Part shown: positions 45,705 to 55,911 of the stretch, piece by piece
Layout of the letters: every line of letters begins with the position of its first letter
Position numbering within the stretch: position 1 is the stretch's first letter
Source of the DNA: Sepiola atlantica
Lineage: Eukaryota; Mollusca; Cephalopoda; Sepiida; Sepiolidae
Direction of reading: 5' to 3'
NCBI GenBank assembly: GCA_963556195.1
Contig: OY744517.1
Coordinates: 143,116,347-143,180,346 of the forward strand
Length of the DNA: 64,000 nt
The notes under the pieces: model-generated
The model's database searches: none
Told to the model about the DNA's origin: nothing
What the model saw: only the letters and a program-made list of their open reading frames with translations
Position numbers and translations under genes: made by a program

Positions 45705-46580
45705 GTAAATCAATGGAGTGATAGTAACAACGTTGTTTGTGCGCATGTGCAACTACCATTCCTTTGTGTGTTCTCTGAAAAAATCTTCCCCAACTTCGTA
45801 TGCAACGTCTGGATCTTGATGTCAGCAATAAAAACTGCTATATTTTATATAAAAAAAGAAAATGTTTTGTTCATTTTTATCAAGACATCCCATTTTTTCA
45901 GCTACAGAATTCAAAGATTCTTCATGCTAGCAGACGCTCGCCGACTCATAGTCAGAATCATTCATTCATTTAGTAGTCAGGATGAAGCGACTTCACACTC
46001 AAAGGGTCTTGGGGATGTTATCACGTGGGACCAGGTCCATGGACGAGGAGCCGATCCGGACAAATAAGCCTTTTGTTTTCTTGCTATAGGGCAAGGAACG
46101 ATAGAGTCACGGCGGTTCTTCGGACGAATCTCTTGCAAAAGGGACGCCCCTCAGTCACATTAGTACTACATAACGGATAGCTACTGATAAAGGGGGGGGC
46201 GTTCACGCAGGCCAGATGATTAGGAGACACAATCCTCATGAACTCTGTTGTGCAGAAGTCCGATTCGCTCAGCAGGAAAACCACCCCCTTAAAGATTAAC
46301 CCTTCTTCGCCGTGGTAGAGGGCGTGATAACGTGATAGTCTAAGACCTACTCGGTTAACAAGGCGCTGGTGAAAATACAGGAGGAGTCGCCATCAGGATC
46401 CGTCAACCTTTGGTCGTCTCTGCAATGAGGTGGCAGGTGCGGAACCGCAAATCAATAGAATGAGAGAGACAACGTTTCTTCTACACAATTTATTTTGTGT
46501 GTTTAGGGCCAAACCTTCTCTGACTTCGCATTCCACCGCTAAGTATTGCTGCTGTCGTGGATAAAACCTGCAATCCTACT
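45705..46580. repeat. Direct repeat pair about 742 bp apart
   Basis: 45705-45840 and 46447-46580 share AAATCAAT(G/A)GA(G/A)TGA, ACAACGTT, TTTGTGTGTT, an AACTTCG/GACTTCGCA block and related spacing. The intervening 600 bp is GC-richer than average and unrecognised; its 106-codon frame (45747-46067) shows no domain. Confidence 0.4.
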
Positions 46581-47618
46581 GGTGAACGAATAGTTGCGAC
46601 TAACGAGGATGACTTCATGCCTATCATACATTCTTGAGGTACGATATTTTTTAGCTTTATGCAGAAGTAAGACTTGCCCCTCCTCTGTCTCCCCCGCCTC
46701 CTCAATAACAACAACAACAGCAAAAACAACAGCAGCACTCTAATTTCTTTTTTAATAGAGTAATATATTTTTGGACCAAATCATCTCATCAGATTAAAAA
46801 TTGATCAAATGTCAATCATTTTACGAATAAACTGTTACTTCAGAAAAAATGGTAAAAACATGAATTTGCACAGATATTTTTGTTATTTATCTTTTTGATT
46901 TGTTTGTTATGCTTCCTTGGGAATCTCACTTTTAAAATATCCCAATTCAATCCTTAAATGAATCGCACAAACATTGATACACCATGTAGCCTACACCAAT
47001 CTACAGATCAAATCTTTTGATATATTTCATACGATAGTTCTCAAGCATGCCCCATTTATTATTGATAACATTATTTCCGAATACATATATTGCTGTTCAT
47101 AAACTTATCTGGCTACTTCCCAAATATATTACTCTATTCGTAAAATAAAAATCAATTGGTTAATAGATCTCGTTTTTTGAAATCCGAATTGAAAATTATC
47201 TTCCAGCACACATAGAAATATTAATAACATACTAGATTACACTCTCCGTCGAAAATTGCGGGAAAAAAGGTATGCTGCGCACTAATATTCATATAGATTA
47301 ACGTCTCAATCGGTGAAGTTTAAAGAAAAGAAAAGAAAAAAAGAAAGAAAGTAAGAAAGAAAATGTGTCAAACTGGAACATTTAAAATAATTAAAAAAAT
47401 ATGAATATTAATGCTAACACTAGCGAATCATAATTATTTTCCGTCATTGTTGACATACGCTGTACAGTCGTATAATATATTACGTATATATAGTTTCAGT
47501 ATTTACCTCAACAATGCTCAATACATGTGTTGAGCTTAGTAAAGCAGTTAGCTTGATTATTTCCCCAGAATGAAATATAAACGTTTCCGTGTAGCTTTCA
47601 TACCATTAGCATATTTTT

Positions 47619-47622
<4 letters not shown>
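46581..47622. other. No recognisable gene
   Basis: AT-rich unique DNA with an A/G-rich patch at 47325-47360. Confidence 0.55.

Positions 47623-47679
<57 letters not shown>
47623..47679. repeat. (TA)n microsatellite
   Basis: About 28 TA units. Confidence 0.97.
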
Positions 47680-47682
<3 letters not shown>

Positions 47683-47895
47683 GCATAAATTTTTGTTTTG
47701 TAGTAACACTTATGTGTAAAGCTCAATGAATATTAGAAGTTCCAACGGTATTAAATATTCAAGAGCAACGAAACATCATTAAAACGAACTCCGAATTGTA
47801 TCAACATTTGTTACTTTTTTATAATAATGTTCCGTTTGTATTGCCTATAGAGAAACAGCTGTAATTTTCTTTTGTTACGAGTAATTGTTTTTGTC

Positions 47896-47956
<61 letters not shown>

Positions 47957-47976
47957 GAGTGAGAGAGAGAGAGAGA
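47896..47976. repeat. Compound (TA)n-(GA)n microsatellite
   Basis: TA to 47920, then GA with GGGA and GTGA interruptions. Confidence 0.97.
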
Positions 47977-48124
47977 ATGGGGTTGTGTAGCATCAGTGCA
48001 GTTTCAACGAGAGAAAAAAGTATATTTAAAGAATTGTGGTTACCAACGCTAGTAAAAAAACTTTTTCGATAATTATTTATTATCTTATCATTTTAACATT
48101 TTAAGTTTTTTTTTAATATAATTT

Positions 48125-48175
48125 CATAACGCGTTTCAGGCATTTATCGTTTATCCATTATGCTCTCTTCAGATG
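48125..48175 (-). ncRNA. Hammerhead-like motif downstream of the 49-kb PLE
   Basis: Minus strand: stem I CAU (48175-48173), CUGAAGA (48172-48166), stem II GAGCAU/AUGCCU (one mismatch, one wobble) around an A-rich loop, GAA (48137-48135), palindrome ACGCGU (48134-48129), U (48128), then AUG (48127-48125) closing stem I. Same strand as, and about 1 kb 3' of, the PLE at 49185-50213. Stem I is only 3 bp. Confidence 0.5.
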
Positions 48176-48505
48176 TATATTCCATTTGATAAAAGTGTTT
48201 CATTTGAGAAAACATTTCATTTTTCTTTCATTTAAAAGTGTCTGTTTCATTTGACAGAAAAAAATGTTACGGGGATTGTCTTGTTGAGATAAAAAATATA
48301 TTCCGTTTGGCAAGTGTTTGGTCATTTGAGTACATTTGTGTATTAGGTTTTATTACTTTAATTGCTTTTATGGTGCCGGTCCAATCTGTATGGTATGTGT
48401 GTGTGTGGTCATTCCCGGTCATCCATGACGGTGTCCCTGGTGGGTTCACACATGGATGTGGACGTGTGGGTGATTGGGGGTGAGGATGTTTGCTTGGGTT
48501 TGGAG

Positions 48506-48519
48506 AGATAGATAGATAC

Positions 48520-48593
<74 letters not shown>

Positions 48594-48830
48594 GTAGAAA
48601 AGAAAAGAGGATGGGTGAGTAGATAGATAGGTAGGGAGGGAGAAAAAGGAAGAAAGGAGGGAAGGAAGATTGAGGGTAAATAGAAATATAGATAGAATTA
48701 TAGAAAGAGATCTAGATAGATAGATAGAAATATGGAAAGGTAGATTGATAGAAAGATAGATAGATAGAAAGGTAGAATAAAATAAGAAAAATAAAATAAA
48801 ATAAAATAAAGGTTTAGAATGTGGATCGAT
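48506..48830. repeat. GATA/GA simple-repeat domain
   Basis: Pure GA 48531-48590 flanked by GATA, GGTA and AAATA units. The 252-codon minus-strand frame across it is a repeat translation. Confidence 0.93.
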
Positions 48831-49184
48831 AGAAATATGGAAATAGGTAAAATAACAAGTTTGGTATGTGGAACGATCGATCGGAAGATGGGAATAGGTG
48901 TTTTGTGCATATAAGGGTAGAAAGAGGGATGTAAATACATGCAAAGATAGGTGAAATGTGCGGGTGGGTGGAGAGATAGGTGGGTGGAAAGATTGGTAGG
49001 GAGAGGGGTGTATGTACACATGCATTCATATTATTTTCTGCATGTATGCATGAATACACTCACATGGGGTATGTATTCGTTCCATGTGTGAGGGTGTGCA
49101 AATGCACACGTGTCCGAGTGCAGATGGGTTCCTGTTTATACATGTGTTCGTACTTGTTTTTATATGTCTGTGGTGTGATTTGTC

Positions 49185-50207
49185 TTATGATTTATTTAAT
49201 GGTGGGTTGAATTTGGATATGAAGATTTTTTCTTGTGTTAGGAGGTATGAATAGTCTTGAGTTTGGAAAATGGGCATTATCTGAGATTTTCCAATGCTGC
49301 ATGAGTGTACATGTTTGGAGACAGGCAATTTTCTATTTTCTTGAATTTTAATATTGCTCTTATTGAGGGCCACTCTATTATTGAATGTTTTTGTGGCACC
49401 TATATAATATTTTTACATGTTATGCATTCAAGTACATATATGACATTTTTAGAGGTGCAGTTTAGATCTTTCTTTATTTTGAAGGTTTGTGTTGGATTTT
49501 TGAATGTGTATGTGTTACCCTCTATTATTATGTCGCAAACTCCATATCTTTCTTTGTTGCATTCTGTGACCCCTTGGTTTTTCGGTTGGCGTTTGCTTTT
49601 GATTATCTTCATTGTTTTAAGTATGTTGCTTAGTTTGCTATTTTGATTGAGCAAGGTTAGGTTTCTTGTTATCTTTGTGAATAATTCTGGGTTGTTTTTG
49701 TTATGTGTAGATACGTATGCTAATATGTGTTCTTTGTTCCGTTTTTGGGGAATTCGTAGTTGTTCTAATGGTATTTGCTCTGCTAATTATATACCTTTGT
49801 GTATTATTTGTGCGGGGTATCATCTTTTTGCTAATGTATTACGTAGTTCCTCCAGTCGGACAATCCGGAGGTCTTTGTCACTGACTATAGTGCATATTCT
49901 GCGTTCTAGAGAATAGGGTATAGATTTTAGGCAGCTTTTGGGGTGATGGCTTTTAAAGTGGAGGTATTGTTGGGTGTCCGTGGGTTTGTGGTAGATGTCT
50001 GTGATAATATGATTGTTCTTAATTTTAACTAGTATATCTAGGAAGGGTAGCTCTGTGTGATTGTGTTCTAGTGTGAATTTGATTTTTGGGTGTAGATTTT
50101 GTAGTGTGTTGTGTAATTCGTTGATGTCCCCCCATGTGGGATCACAAAGAATGAAACAGTCATCCAGATATCTTTTCATAGGGATTCTGTATTTGTTCCA
50201 TAAATTG

Positions 50208-50213
<6 letters not shown>
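49185..50213 (-). pseudogene. Penelope-like element: RT end plus GIY-YIG
   Basis: PLE ORF, 5' truncated at a (TA)n array. From 50213 it reads the end of the palm with catalytic RYLDDCFIL (YLDD at 50170-50159), LPFLDILVKI, IITDIYHKPTDTQQYLHFKS and ERRICTIV. Two in-frame stops follow (49822 TGA, 49789 TAA). The frame then continues AYVSTHNKNNPELF, KSKRQPKNQ, a Cys-bearing linker and NVIYVLECITC, the GIY half of the endonuclease. A frameshift near 49395 leads to YIGATKTFNNR and the end KIFISKFNPPLNKS (stop 49185). Order and motifs fit canonical PLEs: reverse transcriptase with C-terminal GIY-YIG nuclease. Inactive here. Confidence 0.9.

Positions 50214-50244
<31 letters not shown>
50213..50244. 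repeat. (TA)n at the truncated 5' end of the PLE
   Basis: About 16 TA units continuing directly from PLE coding sequence. Confidence 0.95.
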
Positions 50245-50248
<4 letters not shown>

Positions 50249-50528
50249 AGGTGGAGGAATTTGAATTTTTGCAGAAGATAGTATGAGAAAGAGAAACAGA
50301 AAGATATAAAAAACGTACAAATCATGAATATGTATAAATGACAGAAAGAAAAAACTTCAGAAGAAATAAAAAACAAACAAATAGAAGATTGGACCGGTTT
50401 ACTTCAGATCAACCACGTCTTTTTTTCTGAAGACATTCATTCATCCGAACTTCCTGCAATTTATTATTTTATCCTTACTGTGTTTCATACATTCTGTTTC
50501 CACGACTTTTCATTTCATGATATATTGT

Positions 50529-50532
<4 letters not shown>

Positions 50533-50586
<54 letters not shown>
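50533..50586. repeat. (TA)n microsatellite
   Basis: About 27 TA units. Confidence 0.97.
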
Positions 50587-50588
<2 letters not shown>

Positions 50589-50837
50589 TTATGAGAAGAT
50601 CTATCTTCGGCCAAACCGTAAGACTTCGACTATGAAAAAAAGATGAAAAAAGGAAAATATTGTCTGTACCACGAATAAGGTTTTTAAAACCGAAGATTTT
50701 AGTTAAAAAATGATTTAATAAATATTTCATTTGTTTAACAAAATCTCGCGTCATGCTAACTGTTTCTTATATTTAAAAGTTACCGTTTTTACGTCGCTTA
50801 TAAGATGTAGTATAATTTAAATCTCATTATATATATT

Positions 50838-50846
<9 letters not shown>

Positions 50847-50880
<34 letters not shown>
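50847..50880. repeat. (TA)n tail of SINE-H
   Basis: About 17 TA units starting at the end of hammerhead stem I (GGATATAT on the minus strand). Confidence 0.95.
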
Positions 50881-50881
<1 letters not shown>

Positions 50882-50883
<2 letters not shown>

Positions 50884-50923
50884 ACAGACACGTGTTTCGC
50901 CATATTACGATTCATCAGTGCGG
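50882..50923 (-). ncRNA. Type I hammerhead ribozyme, core intact
   Basis: Minus strand, in order: stem I CCGCA (50923-50919), CUGAUGA (50918-50912), stem II AUCGU/AUGGC (three to four pairs, with wobbles), GAA, AC-ACGU-GU as a 2-bp stem III with palindromic loop, cleavage residue C (50887), UGUGG (50886-50882) pairing with CCGCA. All conserved core positions of the family are present. Confidence 0.8.
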
Positions 50924-50952
50924 CTCAACTCCAGTGACTGACGTTCGGCGTT

Positions 50953-50995
50953 ACACAGACACGTGTTTCGTTTTCTGTACGACTCATTAGTGCGG
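50953..50995 (-). ncRNA. Type I hammerhead, core mutated
   Basis: Same layout 71 nt upstream of the intact one: CCGCA, CUAAUGA (conserved G changed to A), a weakened stem II, GAAAC-ACGU-GUC (C at 50958), UGUGU. Expected to be inactive because that G is invariant. Confidence 0.75.
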
Positions 50996-51211
50996 CTAGA
51001 CCTTGTTAGATTCGAAAACGGGACCGTAGTGACTATCGATCTGCGCTCCAACAATTGAGCCTACAAATAGTAGTGGGAGACATTATATCTCATTATGAAT
51101 GATGTCAATTGTTTATTTATTCATATTTTTTTATCTAAATATTCAATTAATTTTCCGGAAGAGCATTGCTTCAATTATTCCCCTCACCCAATTTCTCCAC
51201 TCATAGGGAAA

Positions 51212-51216
<5 letters not shown>

Positions 51217-51270
<54 letters not shown>
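51217..51270. repeat. (TA)n microsatellite
   Basis: About 27 TA units at the left edge of the purine-rich tract. Confidence 0.97.
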
Positions 51271-51273
<3 letters not shown>

Positions 51274-53384
51274 GAAGAAGAATGGAAAGGAATTAGAGAA
51301 GCAAAAGCCAAATCATAATTCAATTCAATTGCTCAGAGCAAGGTATATGCCGCAAAAAAGGCAATTTATTCAAGTTAAATTTTCCTTAAGCCAGGCTTTT
51401 CAAAGATCAAAATCTTACCATCAGAGGAAGTCGCTGGGATAGATAAGTTGGCAAAGGCCAAGATTTAAAATTTGAAAAAATAAAATAAAAGTTGTAGGGG
51501 AAGAAACACAGGGCAAAATTCTGCCCGAATGCAAGCAAATGTCCGATTGCTAAAAAGTCCGGTGTCGAAAAGTCCAGCGGAGAGAATGAGATGTAGATAG
51601 GTAGGTCGTTAAAAGGCCCGAAAGGTTGTGAGAGAGGATTCAAAGTTAAATTCCAAGAAGCCACAACTTCAGGTGCGGCGAAAATAGAAAATCCAAAGGG
51701 TAAAATGTCCAATAAGAGGTACGCTCGTGGATGCAGGCAGGCAAGCTCAGAGGAGAGTAAGGTGGAAAATATTCGCCATTAACAATACTTCCTGGGCAGA
51801 GATGTCAAAGAAAATGCTTTAAAATGGGAAAAAATGCAGCGAAAATATTTTAAAGTTAGCCCGAAGAGAAAGCCGGCTTGAAAATGAGGAAAGGCAGAAA
51901 CTCTTGTGCGACCAGTAGGCAGGGAGGGAATGAGTAAGGGGTGTGGAGGGGGAGAGAGGAACGGGTGCGAAGAAGGAGAAGGGGTGCGAAGAGTGAATGC
52001 GGTTAAAACTAAGAGTGTGATTGTGGGGGTGAGTCGCATGAAAGTAGAAATTAGATGTTAGAGCGAATTAGGGTTCAACTAGAAAAGGGAAAGGATGGAG
52101 TAGGAGTAAGTCAACGAGTGTTGGGAGGGAGAGTTCAAATACCAGAATGCGTCTATGAATAGAGTTCGGGGTTTAGTTGTTTTATCAGGAGACTTTACTT
52201 ATAAACAATGAGGCAAAATATATTGAAGGGTAGAATTAGAGAAATAGTAAGAATAAAAATTAAAAATTGAAAGATTAAAAAAGTAAAAAAGTAAAATAAG
52301 AATAGAATTAAAATTAAAGATAAAAATAAAAATAAGAAAATAAAAATAAAAAATGAAAAAGAGATAATAAAATTAGTATTAGTTTTAAGCTCGCAAGGAA
52401 AATTATGGGTTGCCCGATAAGAAAATAATAATAGAATGAGGGAAAAAGTCGATAAAATTGGAACTCGAAAATGAGTATTAGAATGAGGAAAGAGTAAATT
52501 AGACCTCGAAAGGATATCCGGAATGGGAATCCCCAAGGTGGTTAAAGGTATGGGTTGAAATAAAATAAGCTGTTACGGGACGCTAGTGCTTTATGGAAGT
52601 GGGAGAATTAAACTTTGAAACAAAAAAAATTTCAAAAAAAGGTATATGGAGGTGGATTAAGAAAATTATTAATTAGGTTAATGATGGCAGAAAGAAGCAA
52701 GAGACATACGATGTTAAAGTAGTGACAATAGATTAAACCAGAGTGAGAATGGAGATCGCAGTTAAAAGTAAATATTATGGGGGTTAAAAGATGTAGAGTG
52801 AGGGCGGGTTAGGGGTTGAACATGGTCTGAGAGAGGTGAGCGAAGGGCGAGGTAAACAGGGGGGAATAATCGAGGCTATTAAAAGAGTGAGAAGAATTAT
52901 TTAAAAGTAAAAGCAGGAGGGGAAAAAAATTAGAGTGCACAGAGAGAACAGTAAGGAGTTCGATATCGGAGTGTGCAAAGGGGATTAAGAGTAGATAAGG
53001 CGAATCAACAAGTGAAAAAAGGGCTAGGGTATAATAAGAAAATGGTGGGTTAGTTATCAGGTTGAGAGGGATGGATAGAAGTTTGGAAGTGTTGATGGGA
53101 AGCGGAAGAATGTATTAAAAGAAGTTAAAGGGGAAGGAAATGGAAGTCATATAAAAATTATACGGTTAAGGAGGTTAAGTAGAATGATTTAGGGGTTAGT
53201 GGGAGAAAAGTATTAAAGTTGAGGGAATTGTGAAGCTAACGGAGTTTATGGGTAATTTTTTAAGTTAAGAGGAGGCTAAAGGGATGGGGGATATATGCAG
53301 AGATTATAGAACAACAGGAATTAGAACTATCTGAAAGGAGATTCGAGATGTAGGGAGGGAAGATCCGAGATGATGGGAGGGTAT
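51271..53384. other. 2.1-kb purine-rich (plus strand) tract
   Basis: The plus strand is dominated by A and G throughout, so the minus strand is pyrimidine-rich; this is not a simple repeat. Minus frames (101 codons at 51407-51712, 86 at 51779-52039, 113 at 52195-52536) are Phe/Leu/Ser/Pro-rich as expected from composition and show no domain. It lies immediately 3' of the minus-strand PLE at 53385, so it may be that element's long 3' region. Confidence 0.5.
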
Positions 53385-54823
53385 TTAATCAAATGGGGGA
53401 GGGGTGTCTGGGGGATTACTATGGTTGCTATACTTGAATTTACGTTTATGCCTGCAACTGGAGATAAGTTCATTCTTAGAGTTAATAATGTTTTTAGATT
53501 TATTAGCAGTAGCTATCATAAAGGTTTCCAAAGTACAAAGTTGGCAATGGGATGCTCCCGGGGTATATAATTTGGACTTTTTAAGTATTGACCAGTGAAG
53601 TGAATAGGGAGTATTTTTAAGATTGAGGTTTCTAATTAAATTGGAAAGTGAAGTGCCTGTGCTATTATCGTTGCTATTTTTAAAGGAATAGATATGGTTA
53701 GAGATCCGGGTCTTAATGGGGAAAGAGGACGCCCCAATATATGTGTGTATCTTGAAGGGTGATGCTATAGTTGCATTGAGATTGCTAGTGGTATTAGATG
53801 AGATTTGGGTTTGGAGATTCGAGTTATGCGAGGGAGGTTGTTTGAAGAAATAGGGCGGAGCGGATATGGGGGAAATGTGAGTTAGCCCATGGGTACTATC
53901 TATTATTGGGGGTGCTTGGTTAGAGGTATGGCTGCATAAGTGGGAGTCTTGAGGAGAAGCGGATTGGGGTTGAGGGGAGATGCAAAATTCGGGTGGAGTA
54001 TGGGAAATATGATTGCTCACAACATTGGTGGAGCGGGGGAATTGTTTCACAGTACAAGCGTATATTACGTCCTTCTGTACACAATTGTTGTTTAAGGGAC
54101 AATCTCTGGGTTTACGGCAGTTACAAGTGGTGAGGGATGCGGTGGGTGGTTGTTGTTGGATATGTTTGATTTTCCTATTGTTAGAGGTTATGATAGTTTG
54201 TTCAATATTGGGCATAGTAGAGTAAGATATTTTAATAGAATTTTTGTTAAGAATAGTGCTATATCTGTGGGGTGCTTAAAAGATCTGTCTAAAATTTGGA
54301 AAAATTCCTTAGGTATATTGGTTTTAATATTACTGCTGAAAGGCGGATTGAACCAAATGTTATTATTTCTTCTTTGTGCGCCTGTGGGTCTGCCCGATTA
54401 TCAATATTGTTAGTTCCTATGGGCTTATTAGCGTGTGTTTTGAATGTCTTAGGTGCAGATGTGTTAAACTTTTTACTTCTGTGTGTGGTCATGTTGTGCG
54501 TAATAATGCCTGAGGGTTTGTTAACTTGAGTAAAGGGGTTGCAGTTATATTTAATTTTGTGATTGTAGCCTGAGTTTAGCAAAGCATTATTGTAGAAGCT
54601 AGAATTTTGATCGAAGATAGATTTATTCGCAGATAGCTTAGAGATTCTGTTAGATACTGAGGGGACTATTGAGTTTATGATGGATTTAGGGTGGTTAGAT
54701 AGGCTATGTACGTAGAAAAGGGTTAAGTTAGGTTTATGGTATGGGCTGAAGGTTCCTGGATATTGAGCTGTATACTCTTCACAATAGGTTTTACTTTTCC
54801 TAAAAGTTCGCTTTTAGTACACC

Positions 54824-54830
<7 letters not shown>
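53385..54830 (-). mobile_element. Penelope-like element with interrupted GIY-YIG domain
   Basis: 5' truncated near 54830 at a TA-rich region. RT thumb and linker peptides: FYVHSLSNHPKSIINSIVPS, VSNRISKLSANKSIFDQNSS, FYNNALLNSGYNHKIKYN. In another frame come NIWFNPPFSSNIKTNIPKEF and, after a shift near 54255, KNSIKISYSTMPN. From 54215 an unbroken 276-codon frame follows: Zn-knuckle-like CNCRKPRDCPLNNNC (residues 31-45), VIY (50-52), a Ser/Pro/Asn-rich stretch of about 100 residues, YIG (159-161), catalytic-type R170, CQLCTLE with E230, CRH (254-256). The two upstream frameshifts make the copy defective, but the nuclease frame is open. It belongs to a different PLE lineage from the 49-kb copy. 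Confidence 0.9.
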
Positions 54831-54872
<42 letters not shown>

Positions 54873-55067
54873 CATATATATATATCATATATATATTATA
54901 TATATATATCATATATATCATATATATTATATATATATATCATATACATATATACATATATATCATTCATATATATATATATATTATACATATATATATA
55001 TATATCATATATATATTATATATATATATATATCATATATATCATATACATATATACATATATATCA

Positions 55068-55120
<53 letters not shown>
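54831..55120. repeat. Complex TA/CATA repeat
   Basis: TA units interrupted by CAT, ACATA and ATTATA. A block of about 115 bp (near 54880-54990) recurs at about 54995-55095 with CATTCATATA and CATATACATATATAC in both. Confidence 0.93.
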
Positions 55121-55122
<2 letters not shown>

Positions 55123-55421
55123 TTAAATCTAACGGACCATTTATTATGTCTTTTTTGATCCTTTCCAATTTCCGTGTGAAGTTTCTGGTTTTGAACGGAA
55201 ACTGGCTGATTTATCTGTCGTATTCGCTTATACACCTAGTACTTTCGGATTCATCTGAATACATCTTTAAGGGTGGTTATCGAGTAATTCAGAAAATTGT
55301 TTTCCTTCCAACATTGCTCAACCCAACCAACTCAAACGACAACCAATACATCTTTATATGTTCACTATTATTGAAATTAATTTTATTGATAGATGTCTTT
55401 TTTGTTTTGATCTGTAGGCAT
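55121..55421. other. No recognisable gene
   Basis: A 93-codon frame at 55146 is hydrophobic and unrecognised. Confidence 0.5.
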
Positions 55422-55911
55422 CATTAGTAATAGAAGCACACTAGTACAATCGATAGAAATAATAGCATAGTTTCGTCTTTAAACAGACACATACTAGTAA
55501 TAGAAGTACACTAGTACAATTGATATAAATAATAGCATAGTTTCGTCTTTAAACAGACAATACTAGTAATAGAAGTACACTAGTACAATTGATAGAAATA
55601 ATAGCACAGTTTCGTCTTTAAACAGACACATACTAGTAATAGAAGTACACCAGTACAATTGATAGAAATAATAGCACAGTTTCGTCTTTAAACAGACACA
55701 TACTAGTAATAGAAGTACACTAGTACAATTGATAGAAATAATAGCATAGTTTTGTCTTTAAACAGACACATACTAGTAATAGAAGTACACTAGTACAATT
55801 GATAGAAGTAATAGCATAGTGTTGTCTTTAAACAGACACATACTAGTAATATAAATACAGTAGTATATTTAATAGAAGTAATAGTATAGTTTCGGTTTCA
55901 GACAGACACGT
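55422..55911. repeat. 70-bp tandem satellite, 7 copies
   Basis: Units start at about 55422, 55492, 55561, 55631, 55701, 55771 and 55841 (period 69-70). Each has ACTAGTAATAGAAGTACACT, AGTACAATTGATAGAAATAA and TAGTTTCGTCTTTAAACAGA. The central units are nearly identical; the outer ones, especially the last, are diverged. On the minus strand each unit carries GTCT-GTTTAA-AGAC followed by GAAAC. Confidence 0.97.

Larger units (their letters stand above)
50881..51068 (-). mobile_element. SINE-H copy with two tandem hammerheads
   Basis: The minus strand begins with a well-kept tRNA-like head: GTAGGCTCAATTGTTGGAGC (box A region), then CACTACGGTCCCGTTTTCGA with box B TTTTCGAATCTA. It passes directly into a first hammerhead (CTAATGA core at 50990-50984), about 30 bp of spacer, then a second hammerhead (50923-50882) that ends in (TA)n. 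The predicted cut sites are 71 nt apart. A pol III-type SINE or retrozyme-like unit is the best reading. Confidence 0.8.

Noticed and set aside
45747..46067. 106-codon frame as a gene
   Set aside because: No domain, and it spans one copy of a direct repeat pair.
48267..49025. 252-codon minus-strand open frame
   Set aside because: It is the translation of GATA/GA simple repeats (Leu/Ser/Ile/Tyr-rich throughout) with no domain.
51407..52536. Three minus-strand frames of 86-113 codons as genes
   Set aside because: Their Phe/Leu/Ser/Pro content is what a pyrimidine-rich strand gives by chance; no motif recognised.
55422..55911. CRISPR-like array
   Set aside because: Units are contiguous with no unique spacers, and the context is animal DNA.
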